In this document: positions 1 through 6,687 of the stretch, one piece after another
Numbering within the stretch: position 1 is the first letter of the stretch
Layout of the letters: each line of letters begins with the position of its first letter
NCBI GenBank assembly: GCA_007128755.1
Contig: SKWV01000244.1
Coordinates: forward strand, 1-10,717
DNA length: 10,717 bases
Direction: 5' to 3'
Origin: Trueperaceae bacterium
GTDB taxonomy: Bacteria; Deinococcota; Deinococci; Deinococcales; Trueperaceae
Notes under the pieces: model-generated
What the model was told of the DNA's origin: nothing
Databases searched by the model: none
What the model saw: only the letters and a program-made list of their open reading frames with translations
Position numbers and translations under genes: made by a program

Positions 1-69
1 ACCGCGCGGATCGCCGCCGACCTCGTCCGGACGCTGGCGCCGCCGCCGGTCAGCGGGCCGCGACGCTGA
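1..69 (+). CDS. C-terminal end of an unidentified gene (partial, 5' end outside window)
   Basis: Frame 1 is open from the first base and ends with TGA at 67-69, encoding 22 residues that begin TARIAADLVRTLAPPP. Third codon positions are almost all G or C, which matches the real genes of this window, and the peptide reads like a terminal amphipathic helix followed by a Pro/Arg-rich tail. The other two + frames give Arg/Pro-rich, non-protein-like strings. The gene would run tail-to-tail into zapE, overlapping its last 20 bases. The fragment is too short to assign a family, and it could be a chance open frame. Confidence 0.45.
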   Translation, partial: TARIAADLVRTLAPPPVSGPRR

Positions 70-1117
70 GCCGAGGGGTGGCGGCGCGGGCCTCGCCCAG
101 GATCTCGGCGAGGCGCGAGGTGGCGCGGTGGTACTTCTTGGCGTACGCACCGCCGGCGTAGGAGGGATCGAAGAGCTCGCCCAGGGCGAGGTCGCCCTCG
201 AACCAGCAGGGGACGCGCAGGTCGTACGCCTTGTCGACGAAGTGCACGAAGCGCAGCGCGTCGTTCTGGTCCGTGAGCGGACGCACGCCCGTCACGGCCA
301 CGCCCCCCGCCGCCTCGAGCTGCGCGCGGTAGCGCGAGGGGTGGTGCCGGGCCAAGTGGGCGATGAACTCCGCCCACGGCGCGTGCACGATCCCCGGTTG
401 CGGCGGTGGTACCTGAGCGGCCGCGAGGAGCGACCCGGTGGCGTGCTCCTGCCGCCAGTCGGGGCCCCGCACGCTCACGACCGTGAAGCGTTCGGCGATG
501 GACTGGATCTCGCGCGCGAAGTCGCGAGCGTTGAAGCGGCCTTCTCCCTGCGCCTCGGGCGGCGTGTTGGAGGTCGTGATGACCAGCGCCCCCTGCGCGA
601 ACACGTGCGCGAGGAAGGTCTTCACGATGAGCGTGTTGCCGGGATCGTCGAGCTCGAACTCGTCGAGACAGTAGAGCCGCGCGCCGCCGAGCCGCTCGCG
701 CGCCTCCACCATGCCCATCACGCCGATGAGGTAGACGAGCTCCTGGAACGACAGGTAGCGCTTCGAGCGCGTCGTCGCCGCATGGAACGCGGCGGCGAGC
801 AGGTGCGTCTTGCCGACCCCGAACCCGCCGTCGAGGTAGAGGCCTCGGCCGACGGCGACGCGGCGGCGCCAGCGTCCCCAGCGCGACACGGGCGCGACGT
901 CGACCGCTCCGGCCGCCGCCGCCTCGACGGTGCGCTTCGCCTCGGCCGCCGACGGGTGGTGCGGCACGAACGACGAGAAGGCCACGGTCCCGAAGCGCGG
1001 TGGCGGGACGAGCGTGTCCAGGTCGAGGTTCGCTGGAGAGGGGAGGTCGCTGAGCCGGCGCGGCACGAGCGGCACCGTAGCATGCCGATCGCCAAGCCGT
1101 TGACGCCGGCACGGCAC
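50..1117 (-). CDS. zapE: ZapE/AFG1-family P-loop ATPase (cell division protein ZapE-like)
   Basis: The 355-residue product is a P-loop ATPase of the AFG1/ZapE family. In proteobacteria ZapE acts at the Z-ring; the role in this lineage is inferred only. Visible motifs are Walker A GGFGVGKTH (about residues 97-105), Walker B LYCLDEFELDD (about 148-158) and a sensor-1 segment TTSNTPP (about 181-187), followed by a GEGRFNARDFAREIQ segment. The LDEFELDDPG and GEGRF versions are those I associate with actinobacterial and related ZapE forms rather than the E. coli form. Length is close to the usual 350-375. The chosen start is GTG at 1117, because a TANNNT -10 (TAGGGT, 1129-1124) sits 6 nt upstream, consistent with a leaderless mRNA. 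GTG at 1075 is an alternative, and neither has a clear Shine-Dalgarno. The gene stands alone, divergent from the B12 operon and convergent with the fragment at 1-69. Confidence 0.85.
   Translation of the reverse strand: MPCRRQRLGDRHATVPLVPRRLSDLPSPANLDLDTLVPPPRFGTVAFSSFVPHHPSAAEAKRTVEAAAAGAVDVAPVSRWGRWRRRVAVGRGLYLDGGFGVGKTHLLAAAFHAATTRSKRYLSFQELVYLIGVMGMVEARERLGGARLYCLDEFELDDPGNTLIVKTFLAHVFAQGALVITTSNTPPEAQGEGRFNARDFAREIQSIAERFTVVSVRGPDWRQEHATGSLLAAAQVPPPQPGIVHAPWAEFIAHLARHHPSRYRAQLEAAGGVAVTGVRPLTDQNDALRFVHFVDKAYDLRVPCWFEGDLALGELFDPSYAGGAYAKKYHRATSRLAEILGEARAATPRLSVAAR
1078..1083 (+). promoter_or_regulatory. Candidate -10 element (TAGCAT) for the riboswitch-btuFCD transcript
   Basis: TAGCAT matches the -10 consensus at four of six positions and would place the transcription start near 1089-1090, just before the first bases needed for the cobalamin aptamer. 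The same hexamer recurs upstream of sqdB, the helicase gene and the last gene of the window, always in the sense orientation. No good -35 is evident. The element lies within the 5' end of zapE if zapE starts at 1117. Confidence 0.4.
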
Positions 1118-1235
1118 TCACGTACCCTACGGGCACGTCCGCGCGTGGGGAAGTCCGGTGTGATCCCGGCGCTGTCCCGCAACGGTGAAGCGCGCCTCCG
1201 GCGCCGAAGCCCGATCGCCATGCGTGGATAGTTGC
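1100..1235 (+). ncRNA. Cobalamin (adenosylcobalamin-class) riboswitch aptamer
   Basis: The conserved core is easily read: GGGGAAGTCCGGTG (about 1147-1160), then ATCCCGGCGCTGTCCCGCAA (about 1163-1182), ACGGTGAAG (1182-1190), and the B12-box portion GAAGCCCGATCGCC (1206-1219). Between the last two lies a small variable hairpin with stem 1192-1196/1200-1204 and loop 1197-1199. These blocks appear in the order typical of the B12 element. The outer P1-P3 boundaries are estimated because their sequence is not conserved. The element sits directly upstream of genes for a vitamin B12 ABC importer, the standard target. Binding of the cofactor is expected to switch the operon off. Confidence 0.92.
1124..1129 (-). 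promoter_or_regulatory. Candidate -10 element of zapE (leaderless start)
   Basis: On the - strand the hexamer TAGGGT lies 6 nt upstream of GTG 1117, the spacing expected if transcription starts at the start codon. No convincing -35 is visible. It lies inside the region that, on the + strand, encodes the 5' part of the cobalamin riboswitch. This is inference from spacing only. Confidence 0.35.
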
Positions 1236-1270
1236 ACCCCTTGCGCGGACGAGGAAGGGCAGCATGCGAA

Positions 1271-1342
1271 CCTCCGTGGTCGCTGCCGTCCATCCACGCG
1301 CGTCCTGGCTGGACGTCGTCGTCTCGCAAGCGCCCGCGGAGG
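1271..1342 (+). promoter_or_regulatory. Expression platform: helix that sequesters the btuF Shine-Dalgarno
   Basis: Bases 1271-1279 (CCTCCGTGG) pair with 1334-1342 (CCGCGGAGG) over nine positions with one G-U wobble, burying the GGAGG at 1338-1342 that precedes GTG 1348. The enclosed segment can fold further: CGTCCA 1287-1292 pairs with TGGACG 1310-1315, or alternatively CGTCC 1301-1305 pairs with GGACG 1311-1315. There is no U-run, so translational control is more likely than termination. A second, weaker pairing (CCCTT 1238-1242 with AAGGG 1255-1259) would cover the other candidate ribosome site at 1251-1258. Confidence 0.55.
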
Positions 1343-1347
1343 CACTT

Positions 1348-2307
1348 GTGAACCACTCGGATCTCGCCCCGTCATCGCTCCACGCCACGACCCTCGGCCA
1401 TGCGCCCGCAGCCCCATGGTGGCGCCGCGCGGCCGCGCCCGGTCGCGCCCTGGTGCTCGTCGCCGCCCTCGTGCTCGTGGCGTTCGCATCGGCGTCGGAG
1501 GCCGTGGTCGACGACCTCGGCAGGCCGGTGGTCCTCGAGCGGCCGGCCCAGCGGATCGTCAGCATGGTGCCGAGCCACACCGAGGCCGTGTGCGCGCTGG
1601 AGCGCTGCGACGCGCTCGTCGGTCGCGACACCTTCAGCAACCATCCCGCCCGGGTCGTGGACCTCCCCGACCTCGGCAGCGCGTTCTCGCCCGACCTCGA
1701 GGCCCTCATCGCGCTCGAGCCCGACCTGGTGCTCGTCGACGAGTACAGCGGCCTGGCCGAGGCGCTCGCCCCCTTCGGCATCGCCGTCTACGCCGGCACG
1801 CCGCAGCAGTTAGGGGACGTCTTCGTGCTGTTCGAGCGCTTCGGAAGGCTCCTGGACGCACGCGCCGAGGCCGCGGCGCTCGCCGCCGCCGTGCGCGAGC
1901 GGATCGACGCCGTCGCCGCCGCCACGGCGCCACTCGCGGCGCCGAGCGTCTACTACGAGCTCGACGCGAGCCCGTACAGCGTCGGCCCGGACGGCTTCAT
2001 CGGCACCCTCATCGCCATCGCCGGCGGCGCCAACATCGTCGGCGCCGAGCTCGGGGAGTTCCCGCTCCTCGATCCCGAGTACATCGTCGCCGCCGATCCC
2101 TCCGTGATCATCCTGGGCAACGCCCCCTACGGCGAGAGCCTGGAGACGCTGCGGGCGCGGCCCGGCTGGAGCGGCCTCGCCGCCGTCGCCCACGGCCGTG
2201 TCGTGGAGCTCACCGCCGAGCAGGTGGACATGATCAGCCGCCCTGGGCCCCGCCTCGGCGACGCGGTCGAGCTGCTCGCACGGATCCTCCACCCGGATCT
2301 CCCCTGA
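1348..2307 (+). CDS. btuF: Periplasmic vitamin B12-binding protein BtuF
   Basis: This is the substrate-binding protein of a cobalamin ABC importer. It captures B12 outside the inner membrane and delivers it to BtuC. The 319-residue product has a basic stretch WWRR followed by a hydrophobic core (about residues 34-47) and a likely signal-peptidase site near ASASEA (about 47-52); no lipobox cysteine is present. The mature part opens with VVDDLGRPVVLERPAQRIVSMVPSHTE, the hallmark start of the BtuF/FecB-like periplasmic fold (PF01497), and has the SFSPDLEALIALEPDLVL-type segment of the first lobe. GTG 1348 is preferred because GGAGG lies 5 nt upstream and is the element masked by the predicted helix. 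ATG 1264, with GAGGAAGG upstream, is in frame and would add 28 residues before an already long n-region. The gene is first in the riboswitch-controlled btuFCD operon. Confidence 0.9.
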   Translation: MNHSDLAPSSLHATTLGHAPAAPWWRRAAAPGRALVLVAALVLVAFASASEAVVDDLGRPVVLERPAQRIVSMVPSHTEAVCALERCDALVGRDTFSNHPARVVDLPDLGSAFSPDLEALIALEPDLVLVDEYSGLAEALAPFGIAVYAGTPQQLGDVFVLFERFGRLLDARAEAAALAAAVRERIDAVAAATAPLAAPSVYYELDASPYSVGPDGFIGTLIAIAGGANIVGAELGEFPLLDPEYIVAADPSVIILGNAPYGESLETLRARPGWSGLAAVAHGRVVELTAEQVDMISRPGPRLGDAVELLARILHPDLP

Positions 2308-2351
2308 GCGACGTCCGGCGCCTCGACGCCAGAGCGACCCGGTCCCCGCAC

Positions 2352-3377
2352 GTGGCCCTGCCGCTCCTGCTCTCGCTGCTGGCGTTGCTGGTCACGGTGG
2401 TCGTGGCCGCGGGGATCGGGTCGGTGCACGTGGCGCCGAGCGGGGTGGTGGCCGCGGTCGGCCGAGGCGTGGCGCGGCTCTTCGGCGAGGCCGCCGCGCT
2501 CGATCCGGCGACCCGCGTCGCCGACACCATCGTGTGGCAGATCCGCCTCCCGCGCGTGGTGCTGGCCGCGACGGTGGGCGCCGCGCTCGCCCTCGCGGGC
2601 GCGGCGTTCCAGGGCGTGTTCCGCAACCCACTCGCCGATCCCTACCTGCTCGGCGCGGCCAGCGGGGCCGGGTTCGCCGCGGCCGCCGCGATGGTCTACG
2701 GCGCCGGCCTGCCGCTCCTGCGCGGCTGGGGCGTCCCCGGCGCCGCCTTCGTGGGCGCCGGGATCACGGTGATGGTCGTGGTGGCGCTGGCGCGCCGCGG
2801 CTGGACGGTGCCGGTGGTGCCGCTCATCCTCGCGGGGGTGGTCATCGGGTCGACGCTCTCCGCCGCGACCTCGTTCGTGCTGCTGGCGGCGCGCGAGCAG
2901 GCGACCGGCATCCTGAGCTGGCTGCTCGGCTCCCTGACCTTCGCGTCCTGGGAGCGCCTGGCGGTGACGGCTCCGCTCGTGCTCGTGGCGGCGGTCGTGC
3001 TGCTCGCCTCGGCGCGCGCGCTCAACGTGCTGCAGCTGGGGGAGACGTCGGCGGCGCAGCTCGGCGTGCCGGTCGAGGCGCTCAAGACCGCGGTCGTGGC
3101 GGCCGCGACGCTCGCGACGGCGGCGGCGGTCAGCATGGCCGGGGTGATCGGCTTCGTCGGCCTGGTCGTGCCGCACGCGGTGCGTCTCGCGCTCGGGCCG
3201 GACCACGTGCGCCTGCTCCCGGTGGCGGCGGTCTGGGGAGCGGCGTTCCTCGTGCTGGCCGACCTGGTCGCGCGGACCGTGATCTCGCCCGCCGAGCTCC
3301 CGGTCGGTGTCGTGACGGCGCTCGTCGGGGCGCCGTTCTTCCTCGCGCTGCTGCGGCGGCGGATGGGCGCCGCATGA
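2352..3377 (+). CDS. btuC: Vitamin B12 ABC transporter permease BtuC
   Basis: This is the membrane subunit of the B12 importer (FecCD family, PF01032), forming the translocation pore with BtuD. The roughly 341-residue product is strongly hydrophobic, consistent with about ten membrane spans. It has the family signature RLPRVVLAATVGAALALAG followed by GVFRNPLADPYLLGAASGAG, an MAGVIGFVGLVVPHAVRL coupling segment, and the typical ending ELPVGVVTALVGAPFFLALLRRR. GTG 2352 is the only standard start codon before the first span, but it has no visible ribosome site. A CTG at 2304 that overlaps the btuF stop is a possible upstream start giving a 16-residue longer N-terminus, so the start is uncertain. 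The gene begins 44 nt after btuF and overlaps btuD by 4 nt, so co-translation is likely. Confidence 0.92.
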   Translation: MALPLLLSLLALLVTVVVAAGIGSVHVAPSGVVAAVGRGVARLFGEAAALDPATRVADTIVWQIRLPRVVLAATVGAALALAGAAFQGVFRNPLADPYLLGAASGAGFAAAAAMVYGAGLPLLRGWGVPGAAFVGAGITVMVVVALARRGWTVPVVPLILAGVVIGSTLSAATSFVLLAAREQATGILSWLLGSLTFASWERLAVTAPLVLVAAVVLLASARALNVLQLGETSAAQLGVPVEALKTAVVAAATLATAAAVSMAGVIGFVGLVVPHAVRLALGPDHVRLLPVAAVWGAAFLVLADLVARTVISPAELPVGVVTALVGAPFFLALLRRRMGAA

Positions 3378-4150
3378 CGGGGAGCGCGGCCCTCGAGCTC
3401 CGTGGCGTCTACGCGGGCTACGGCGCCGCGAACGTGCTCCACGGCGTCGACCTGGTCGTGGCGCCGGGCGAGGTCGTCGGGCTGATCGGCCCGAACGGCG
3501 CTGGGAAGTCGACCATCGTCGGCGTGGCCTCGCGCGTGGTCGGCCTGCGCGGCGGCGAGGCGTTCGTCGGCGGGGCGCCGCTGGCGAGCTACGGGCGCCG
3601 CGCCCTGGCGCGCCGTCTCGCCGTGGTGCCGCAGGGAACCGCGCTGCCCGAGGGCTTCACCGCCATCGAGGTCGTGCGCATGGGGCGCACCCCGCACGCG
3701 GGGCCCTTCGGCACGCCCGGTGCGCACGACGAGCGCGAGGTGGAGCGCGCGATGGAGCGTACCGACACGTGGCGGTTCGCGCGGCGCCCGGTGGAGTCGC
3801 TCTCGGGCGGGGAGCGCCAGCGGGTGGTGCTGGCGCGCGCGCTCGCCCAGCGGCCCGACGTCCTCCTGCTCGACGAGCCGACGAGCCATCTCGACCTGCG
3901 CTACCAGGTCGAGGCGCTCGCGCTGGCGCGCCAGGCGGCGGTCGATGGACTGGCGGCGCTCGTCGTCCTGCACGACCTGAACCAGGCGGCCCAGGCGTGC
4001 GATCGGCTGGTGTTGCTGCACGGGGGGCGGGTGGCGGCGCAGGGAGCGGTCGGCGACGTGCTGCGTGCGGAGCTGTTGACGTCGGCCTACGGCATCGGCG
4101 TCGACGTCTGGTCGAGCCCACGCGGTCCGGTGGTGGTGCCGCGCGTGTGA
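3374..4150 (+). CDS. btuD: Vitamin B12 ABC transporter ATP-binding protein BtuD
   Basis: This is the cytoplasmic ATPase that powers B12 import. The 258-residue product carries all ABC motifs: Walker A GPNGAGKST, Q-loop segment VVPQGT, signature LSGGERQRV, Walker B VLLLDEPTSHLD and the H-loop LHDLN. The family (FecE/BtuD/ZnuC type) alone does not define the substrate; the riboswitch and the adjacent btuF and btuC make cobalamin the likely one. The start ATG overlaps the btuC stop (ATGA at 3374-3377), the usual arrangement for translational coupling. The last 64 bases overlap the end of the convergent sqdX-like gene. The C-terminal portion after the H-loop is short, as expected for an importer ATPase. 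Confidence 0.92.
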   Translation: MTGSAALELRGVYAGYGAANVLHGVDLVVAPGEVVGLIGPNGAGKSTIVGVASRVVGLRGGEAFVGGAPLASYGRRALARRLAVVPQGTALPEGFTAIEVVRMGRTPHAGPFGTPGAHDEREVERAMERTDTWRFARRPVESLSGGERQRVVLARALAQRPDVLLLDEPTSHLDLRYQVEALALARQAAVDGLAALVVLHDLNQAAQACDRLVLLHGGRVAAQGAVGDVLRAELLTSAYGIGVDVWSSPRGPVVVPRV

Positions 4151-5322
4151 AGCCGGTCGCGCTCGCCGGCCAGCTGGCGGCGCGGTCCGGGCGGGTCGAA
4201 ACGCGCGTGGACGTCGCGCGCGAGCCGGTAGAAGCGCACGAGCGCCTCGGTGGACTCGCGCCACGACCACCGCTCCATGTCGGCCCGCCCCTGGCGCGCC
4301 ATCCGGGCTCGGAGCGCGGGATCGTTCAGCAGCCGACGCAGCTGCGCCGTCAGGTCGCCCAAGTCGCCGGGCGTGAACAGGAGCCCGTTGTGCTCGTGCT
4401 GGATGACGTCGGGGAGGCCGCCGGCGCGCGCCCCGACCGCCGGCACGCCCGACGCCATCGACTCCATCGCCCCGAAGCCGAGCGTCTCGGTGTCGGAGGG
4501 GAAGGCGAACACGTCGGCGGAGGCGTAGGCGCTGGCGAGGTCGTCGCCGCTCATGTACCCCGTGAACACCGTGCGCGTCCCGGCGAAGCGGGCCTTGAGC
4601 GCCTTCTCGGCCGGGCCCGACCCGACGAACGCGAGCCGTACGCCGTCGAGCTTCGTGACGGGCGCGTAGAGCCAGTCGAGCCGCTTCTCGTGCGAGAGCC
4701 GCCCCACGTAGAGGATGAGCGGCGCCTCGGGGTGGCCCCCGGTGAGGCGGTGACGCATGGCGGCGCTCGCGCGGTCGGGGCGGAAGCGGTCCGTGTCGAC
4801 GGCCTTGGGCCACAGCCGGACGCGGCGGATGCCGAGTCCGCGGGCCGAGTTCACCATCGGCTGCGAGGTGCACAGGTTCACGTGCGCCTGGTTGTGGACG
4901 TCGCGCAGGAAGCGCCGCGAGAGCGGGCTCAAGAACGACAGCCGGAGGTGGACGGCGTACTGCGTGATGTCGGTGTGGAAGCTCGCGAGCAGCGGCAGGT
5001 CGCGTTGGCGGGCGACCATCGTCCCCCACAGGCCCAGGACGACGGGGTTGACCACGTGGACGAGGTCGGGCGCGAAGGCGTCGAGCTCGCGCCCGAGCCG
5101 CGGCCGCGGCAGGCCGAGGAAGAGCTCGGGGTACCACGGCCGGAAGGGGACCGCCGGCATCCGCACCACGCGATGCGGGCCGTAGGAGGGCGGCGGCCGG
5201 TGCGGCGCGAAGATCAGCGCCTCGTGGCCGAGCGCGTGCAGGTGATCGAGCGTGTGCACGAGCCGCGTGACGATGCCGTCGATCTTCGGCAGGAACGTCT
5301 CGGTGAAGATGGCGATCCGCAC
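4087..5322 (-). CDS. sqdX: SQD2/SqdX-like family 4 glycosyltransferase (sulfoquinovosyltransferase)
   Basis: This enzyme probably transfers sulfoquinovose from UDP-sulfoquinovose to diacylglycerol, the last step of sulfolipid (SQDG) synthesis, at the inner face of the membrane. The 411-residue product is a GT-B, GT4-type enzyme. The N-lobe starts MRIAIFTETFLPKIDGIVTR, with SFHTDITQY near residues 114-122. The C-lobe has LRLWPKAVDTDRF (about 168-180), VGRLSHEKRLDWL (about 206-218), FTGYMSGDDLASAYASADVF, and the donor-binding EX7E motif within ETLGFGAMESMASG (about 279-292). Several of these blocks closely match plant SQD2 as I remember it. GTG 5322 is supported by GGGAGG (5333-5328) 5 nt upstream. 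It lies 20 nt downstream of sqdB, which strengthens the substrate call. By motif alone it could also be a mannosyltransferase of the PimB/MgtA type. Confidence 0.85.
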   Translation of the reverse strand: MRIAIFTETFLPKIDGIVTRLVHTLDHLHALGHEALIFAPHRPPPSYGPHRVVRMPAVPFRPWYPELFLGLPRPRLGRELDAFAPDLVHVVNPVVLGLWGTMVARQRDLPLLASFHTDITQYAVHLRLSFLSPLSRRFLRDVHNQAHVNLCTSQPMVNSARGLGIRRVRLWPKAVDTDRFRPDRASAAMRHRLTGGHPEAPLILYVGRLSHEKRLDWLYAPVTKLDGVRLAFVGSGPAEKALKARFAGTRTVFTGYMSGDDLASAYASADVFAFPSDTETLGFGAMESMASGVPAVGARAGGLPDVIQHEHNGLLFTPGDLGDLTAQLRRLLNDPALRARMARQGRADMERWSWRESTEALVRFYRLARDVHARFDPPGPRRQLAGERDRLHTRGTTTGPRGLDQTSTPMP

Positions 5323-5342
5323 GCGTTCCTCCCGCCGCTCGC

Positions 5343-6599
5343 TCAGTCCGAACCGGTGAGGACGCCCTCGGGCGCCGTGGGCGCGCCTTCGGGCGAGGAG
5401 CCTGCTGCGCCGGGTGCCCCGGCGCGCTGCTGCCGCGTCCAGGTGCTGGTGCAGGGGATCTTGTCGAGGTCGGCGAGGTGGGCGTAGCGCCGAGCGACGT
5501 CGCTCACCTCGGCGAGCAGCCCGCCGTCGAGGGTGGTGGGCTCGAGGCCGAGGCCGAGGAAGAGGTCGTTGGTCACGTGCAGGTCGTTCTCGGCCGCCTC
5601 CTTGCGCGGGTTGGCGACGAACGCCACCTCGGCGCCGGTCGCGTCCGAGACGAGCCGCGCGAGGTCGCGGACCCGGTGCGTCTCGGTCATCTGGTTGAGG
5701 ATGCGCACGCGCTCGCCGCGCTCCGGCGGGTGCTCGAGCGCCAACTGGATGCAGCGCACGGTGTCGCGGATGTGGATGAAGGCGCGCGTCTGCCCGCCCG
5801 TGCCGTGCACGGTGAGGGGATAGCCGACGGCGGCCTGCATCAGGAAGCGGTTGAGCACGGTGCCGTAGTCGCCGTCGTAGTCGAAGCGGTTCACGAGGCG
5901 CTCGTCGGCCAGCGTCTCGGGCGTGTTCGTGCCCCAGACGATCCCCTGGTGCAGGTCGGTGATGCGTACCTCGTCGTTCTTCGCGTAGTAGGCGAAGAAG
6001 AGCTGATCCTGCGTCTTGGTCATGTGATAGATGCTGCCGGGGTTCGCTGGGTAGAGGATCTCCTGGCGGACGCGGTCGCCCGCCTCGGTGACCACCTCGA
6101 CGGGCAGGTAGCCCTCGGGGATCTTCATGCCCGCCGTCCCGTAGCCGTAGACGCCCATCGTGCCGAGGTGGGCGAGGTGCACGTCGAGGCCGCTCTCGAC
6201 GATCGCCGCGAGCACGTTGTGGGTGGCGTTCAGGTTGTTGTCGACCGTGTAGCGCTTGTGCCGGCTCGACTTCATCGAGTACGGCGCGGCGCGTTGCTCC
6301 GCGAAGTGGACGATCGCGTCCGGCCGCTCCGCCTCGATGAGCGCGAGCAGGCGGTCGTACTCGCGGGCGACGTCGACGCGGTGGAAGGGGATGGCGCGGC
6401 CGCTGACCTCGCGCCACGCCCGCAGGCGTGTCCCCATCGGGGTGATGGGCGTGAGACTGCCGACCTCGAGCTCCACGTCGATGGCGCGACGCGACAGGTC
6501 GTCGATGATCACGACGTCGTGACCGAGCGCGCTCAGGTGGAGGCTGGTCGGCCAGCCACAGAACCCGTCACCGCCGAGCACGAAGATCTTCATGGACAT
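5343..6599 (-). CDS. sqdB: UDP-sulfoquinovose synthase SqdB/SQD1
   Basis: This enzyme converts UDP-glucose plus sulfite to UDP-sulfoquinovose using bound NAD, the committed step of sulfolipid synthesis. The 418-residue product is an extended short-chain dehydrogenase. It has the NAD-binding GGDGFCGW (about 9-16), SLTPITPMGTRLRAW, HFAEQRAAPYSM (about 98-109), catalytic Thr147 in GTMGVYGYG and the Tyr191-x3-Lys195 pair in YHMTK. TDLHQGIVWGTNT, NRFDYDGDYGTVLNRFLMQA and GGQTRAFIHIRDTVRC are diagnostic of SQD1/SqdB rather than UDP-galactose epimerases. ATG 6599 has GGAGG 4 nt upstream; ATG 6593 is two codons downstream, 10 nt from the same site. The last ~28 residues form an Ala/Pro/Gly/Ser tail beyond the conserved fold. 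It is the middle gene of a - strand operon, after a membrane glycosyltransferase and before the SqdX-like gene. Confidence 0.95.
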   Translation of the reverse strand: MSMKIFVLGGDGFCGWPTSLHLSALGHDVVIIDDLSRRAIDVELEVGSLTPITPMGTRLRAWREVSGRAIPFHRVDVAREYDRLLALIEAERPDAIVHFAEQRAAPYSMKSSRHKRYTVDNNLNATHNVLAAIVESGLDVHLAHLGTMGVYGYGTAGMKIPEGYLPVEVVTEAGDRVRQEILYPANPGSIYHMTKTQDQLFFAYYAKNDEVRITDLHQGIVWGTNTPETLADERLVNRFDYDGDYGTVLNRFLMQAAVGYPLTVHGTGGQTRAFIHIRDTVRCIQLALEHPPERGERVRILNQMTETHRVRDLARLVSDATGAEVAFVANPRKEAAENDLHVTNDLFLGLGLEPTTLDGGLLAEVSDVARRYAHLADLDKIPCTSTWTRQQRAGAPGAAGSSPEGAPTAPEGVLTGSD

Positions 6600-6684
6600 G
6601 GGGCCTCCTACGCGCGCCAAGGCCCGTCGGGCATGCACCCACGCCCGACGTCCCGCCAGGCGCGCGCGGCGCGTTCGCAGCATG
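6600..6684 (-). repeat. Intergenic stem-loop between the family 2 glycosyltransferase gene and sqdB
   Basis: A perfect 8-bp inverted repeat (CGTCGGGC 6625-6632 and GCCCGACG 6643-6650) flanks a 10-nt loop in the 85-nt gap between the glycosyltransferase stop and the sqdB ribosome site. On the - strand no U-run follows it, so a simple intrinsic terminator is unlikely. It could slow polymerase, stabilise the downstream sqd mRNA, or mark an RNA processing site. No function can be assigned from sequence alone. Confidence 0.5.
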
Positions 6685-6687
6685 CTA
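6682..6687 (-). promoter_or_regulatory. Candidate internal -10 element (TAGCAT) upstream of sqdB
   Basis: On the - strand the hexamer TAGCAT overlaps the TAG stop codon of the preceding glycosyltransferase gene. It would give a start near 6676 and a roughly 77-nt leader containing the stem-loop and the GGAGG of sqdB. It is one of four TAGCAT copies pointing at gene starts in this window. The stop codon contributes half of the hexamer, so chance is a real alternative. Confidence 0.3.

Noticed and set aside
1185..2351. Extension of btuC upstream through btuF in another frame
   Set aside because: The sequence is Arg/Ala/Pro-rich shadow of btuF, and permease similarity begins only near 2352.
2696..5137. 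813-codon - strand open frame across btuC, btuD and the sqdX-like gene
   Set aside because: It is antisense or out of frame to three confidently identified genes and has no recognisable domain.
5323..6417. N-terminal extension of the SqdX-like frame across sqdB
   Set aside because: The extension reads as Arg/Pro/His-rich shadow of sqdB in another frame, while GTG 5322 has a good GGGAGG at the proper distance and starts a typical GT4 N-terminus.
6611..6684. Intrinsic terminator after the glycosyltransferase gene
   Set aside because: A hairpin is present, but neither strand has a following T-run, so it is recorded only as a stem-loop of unknown role.
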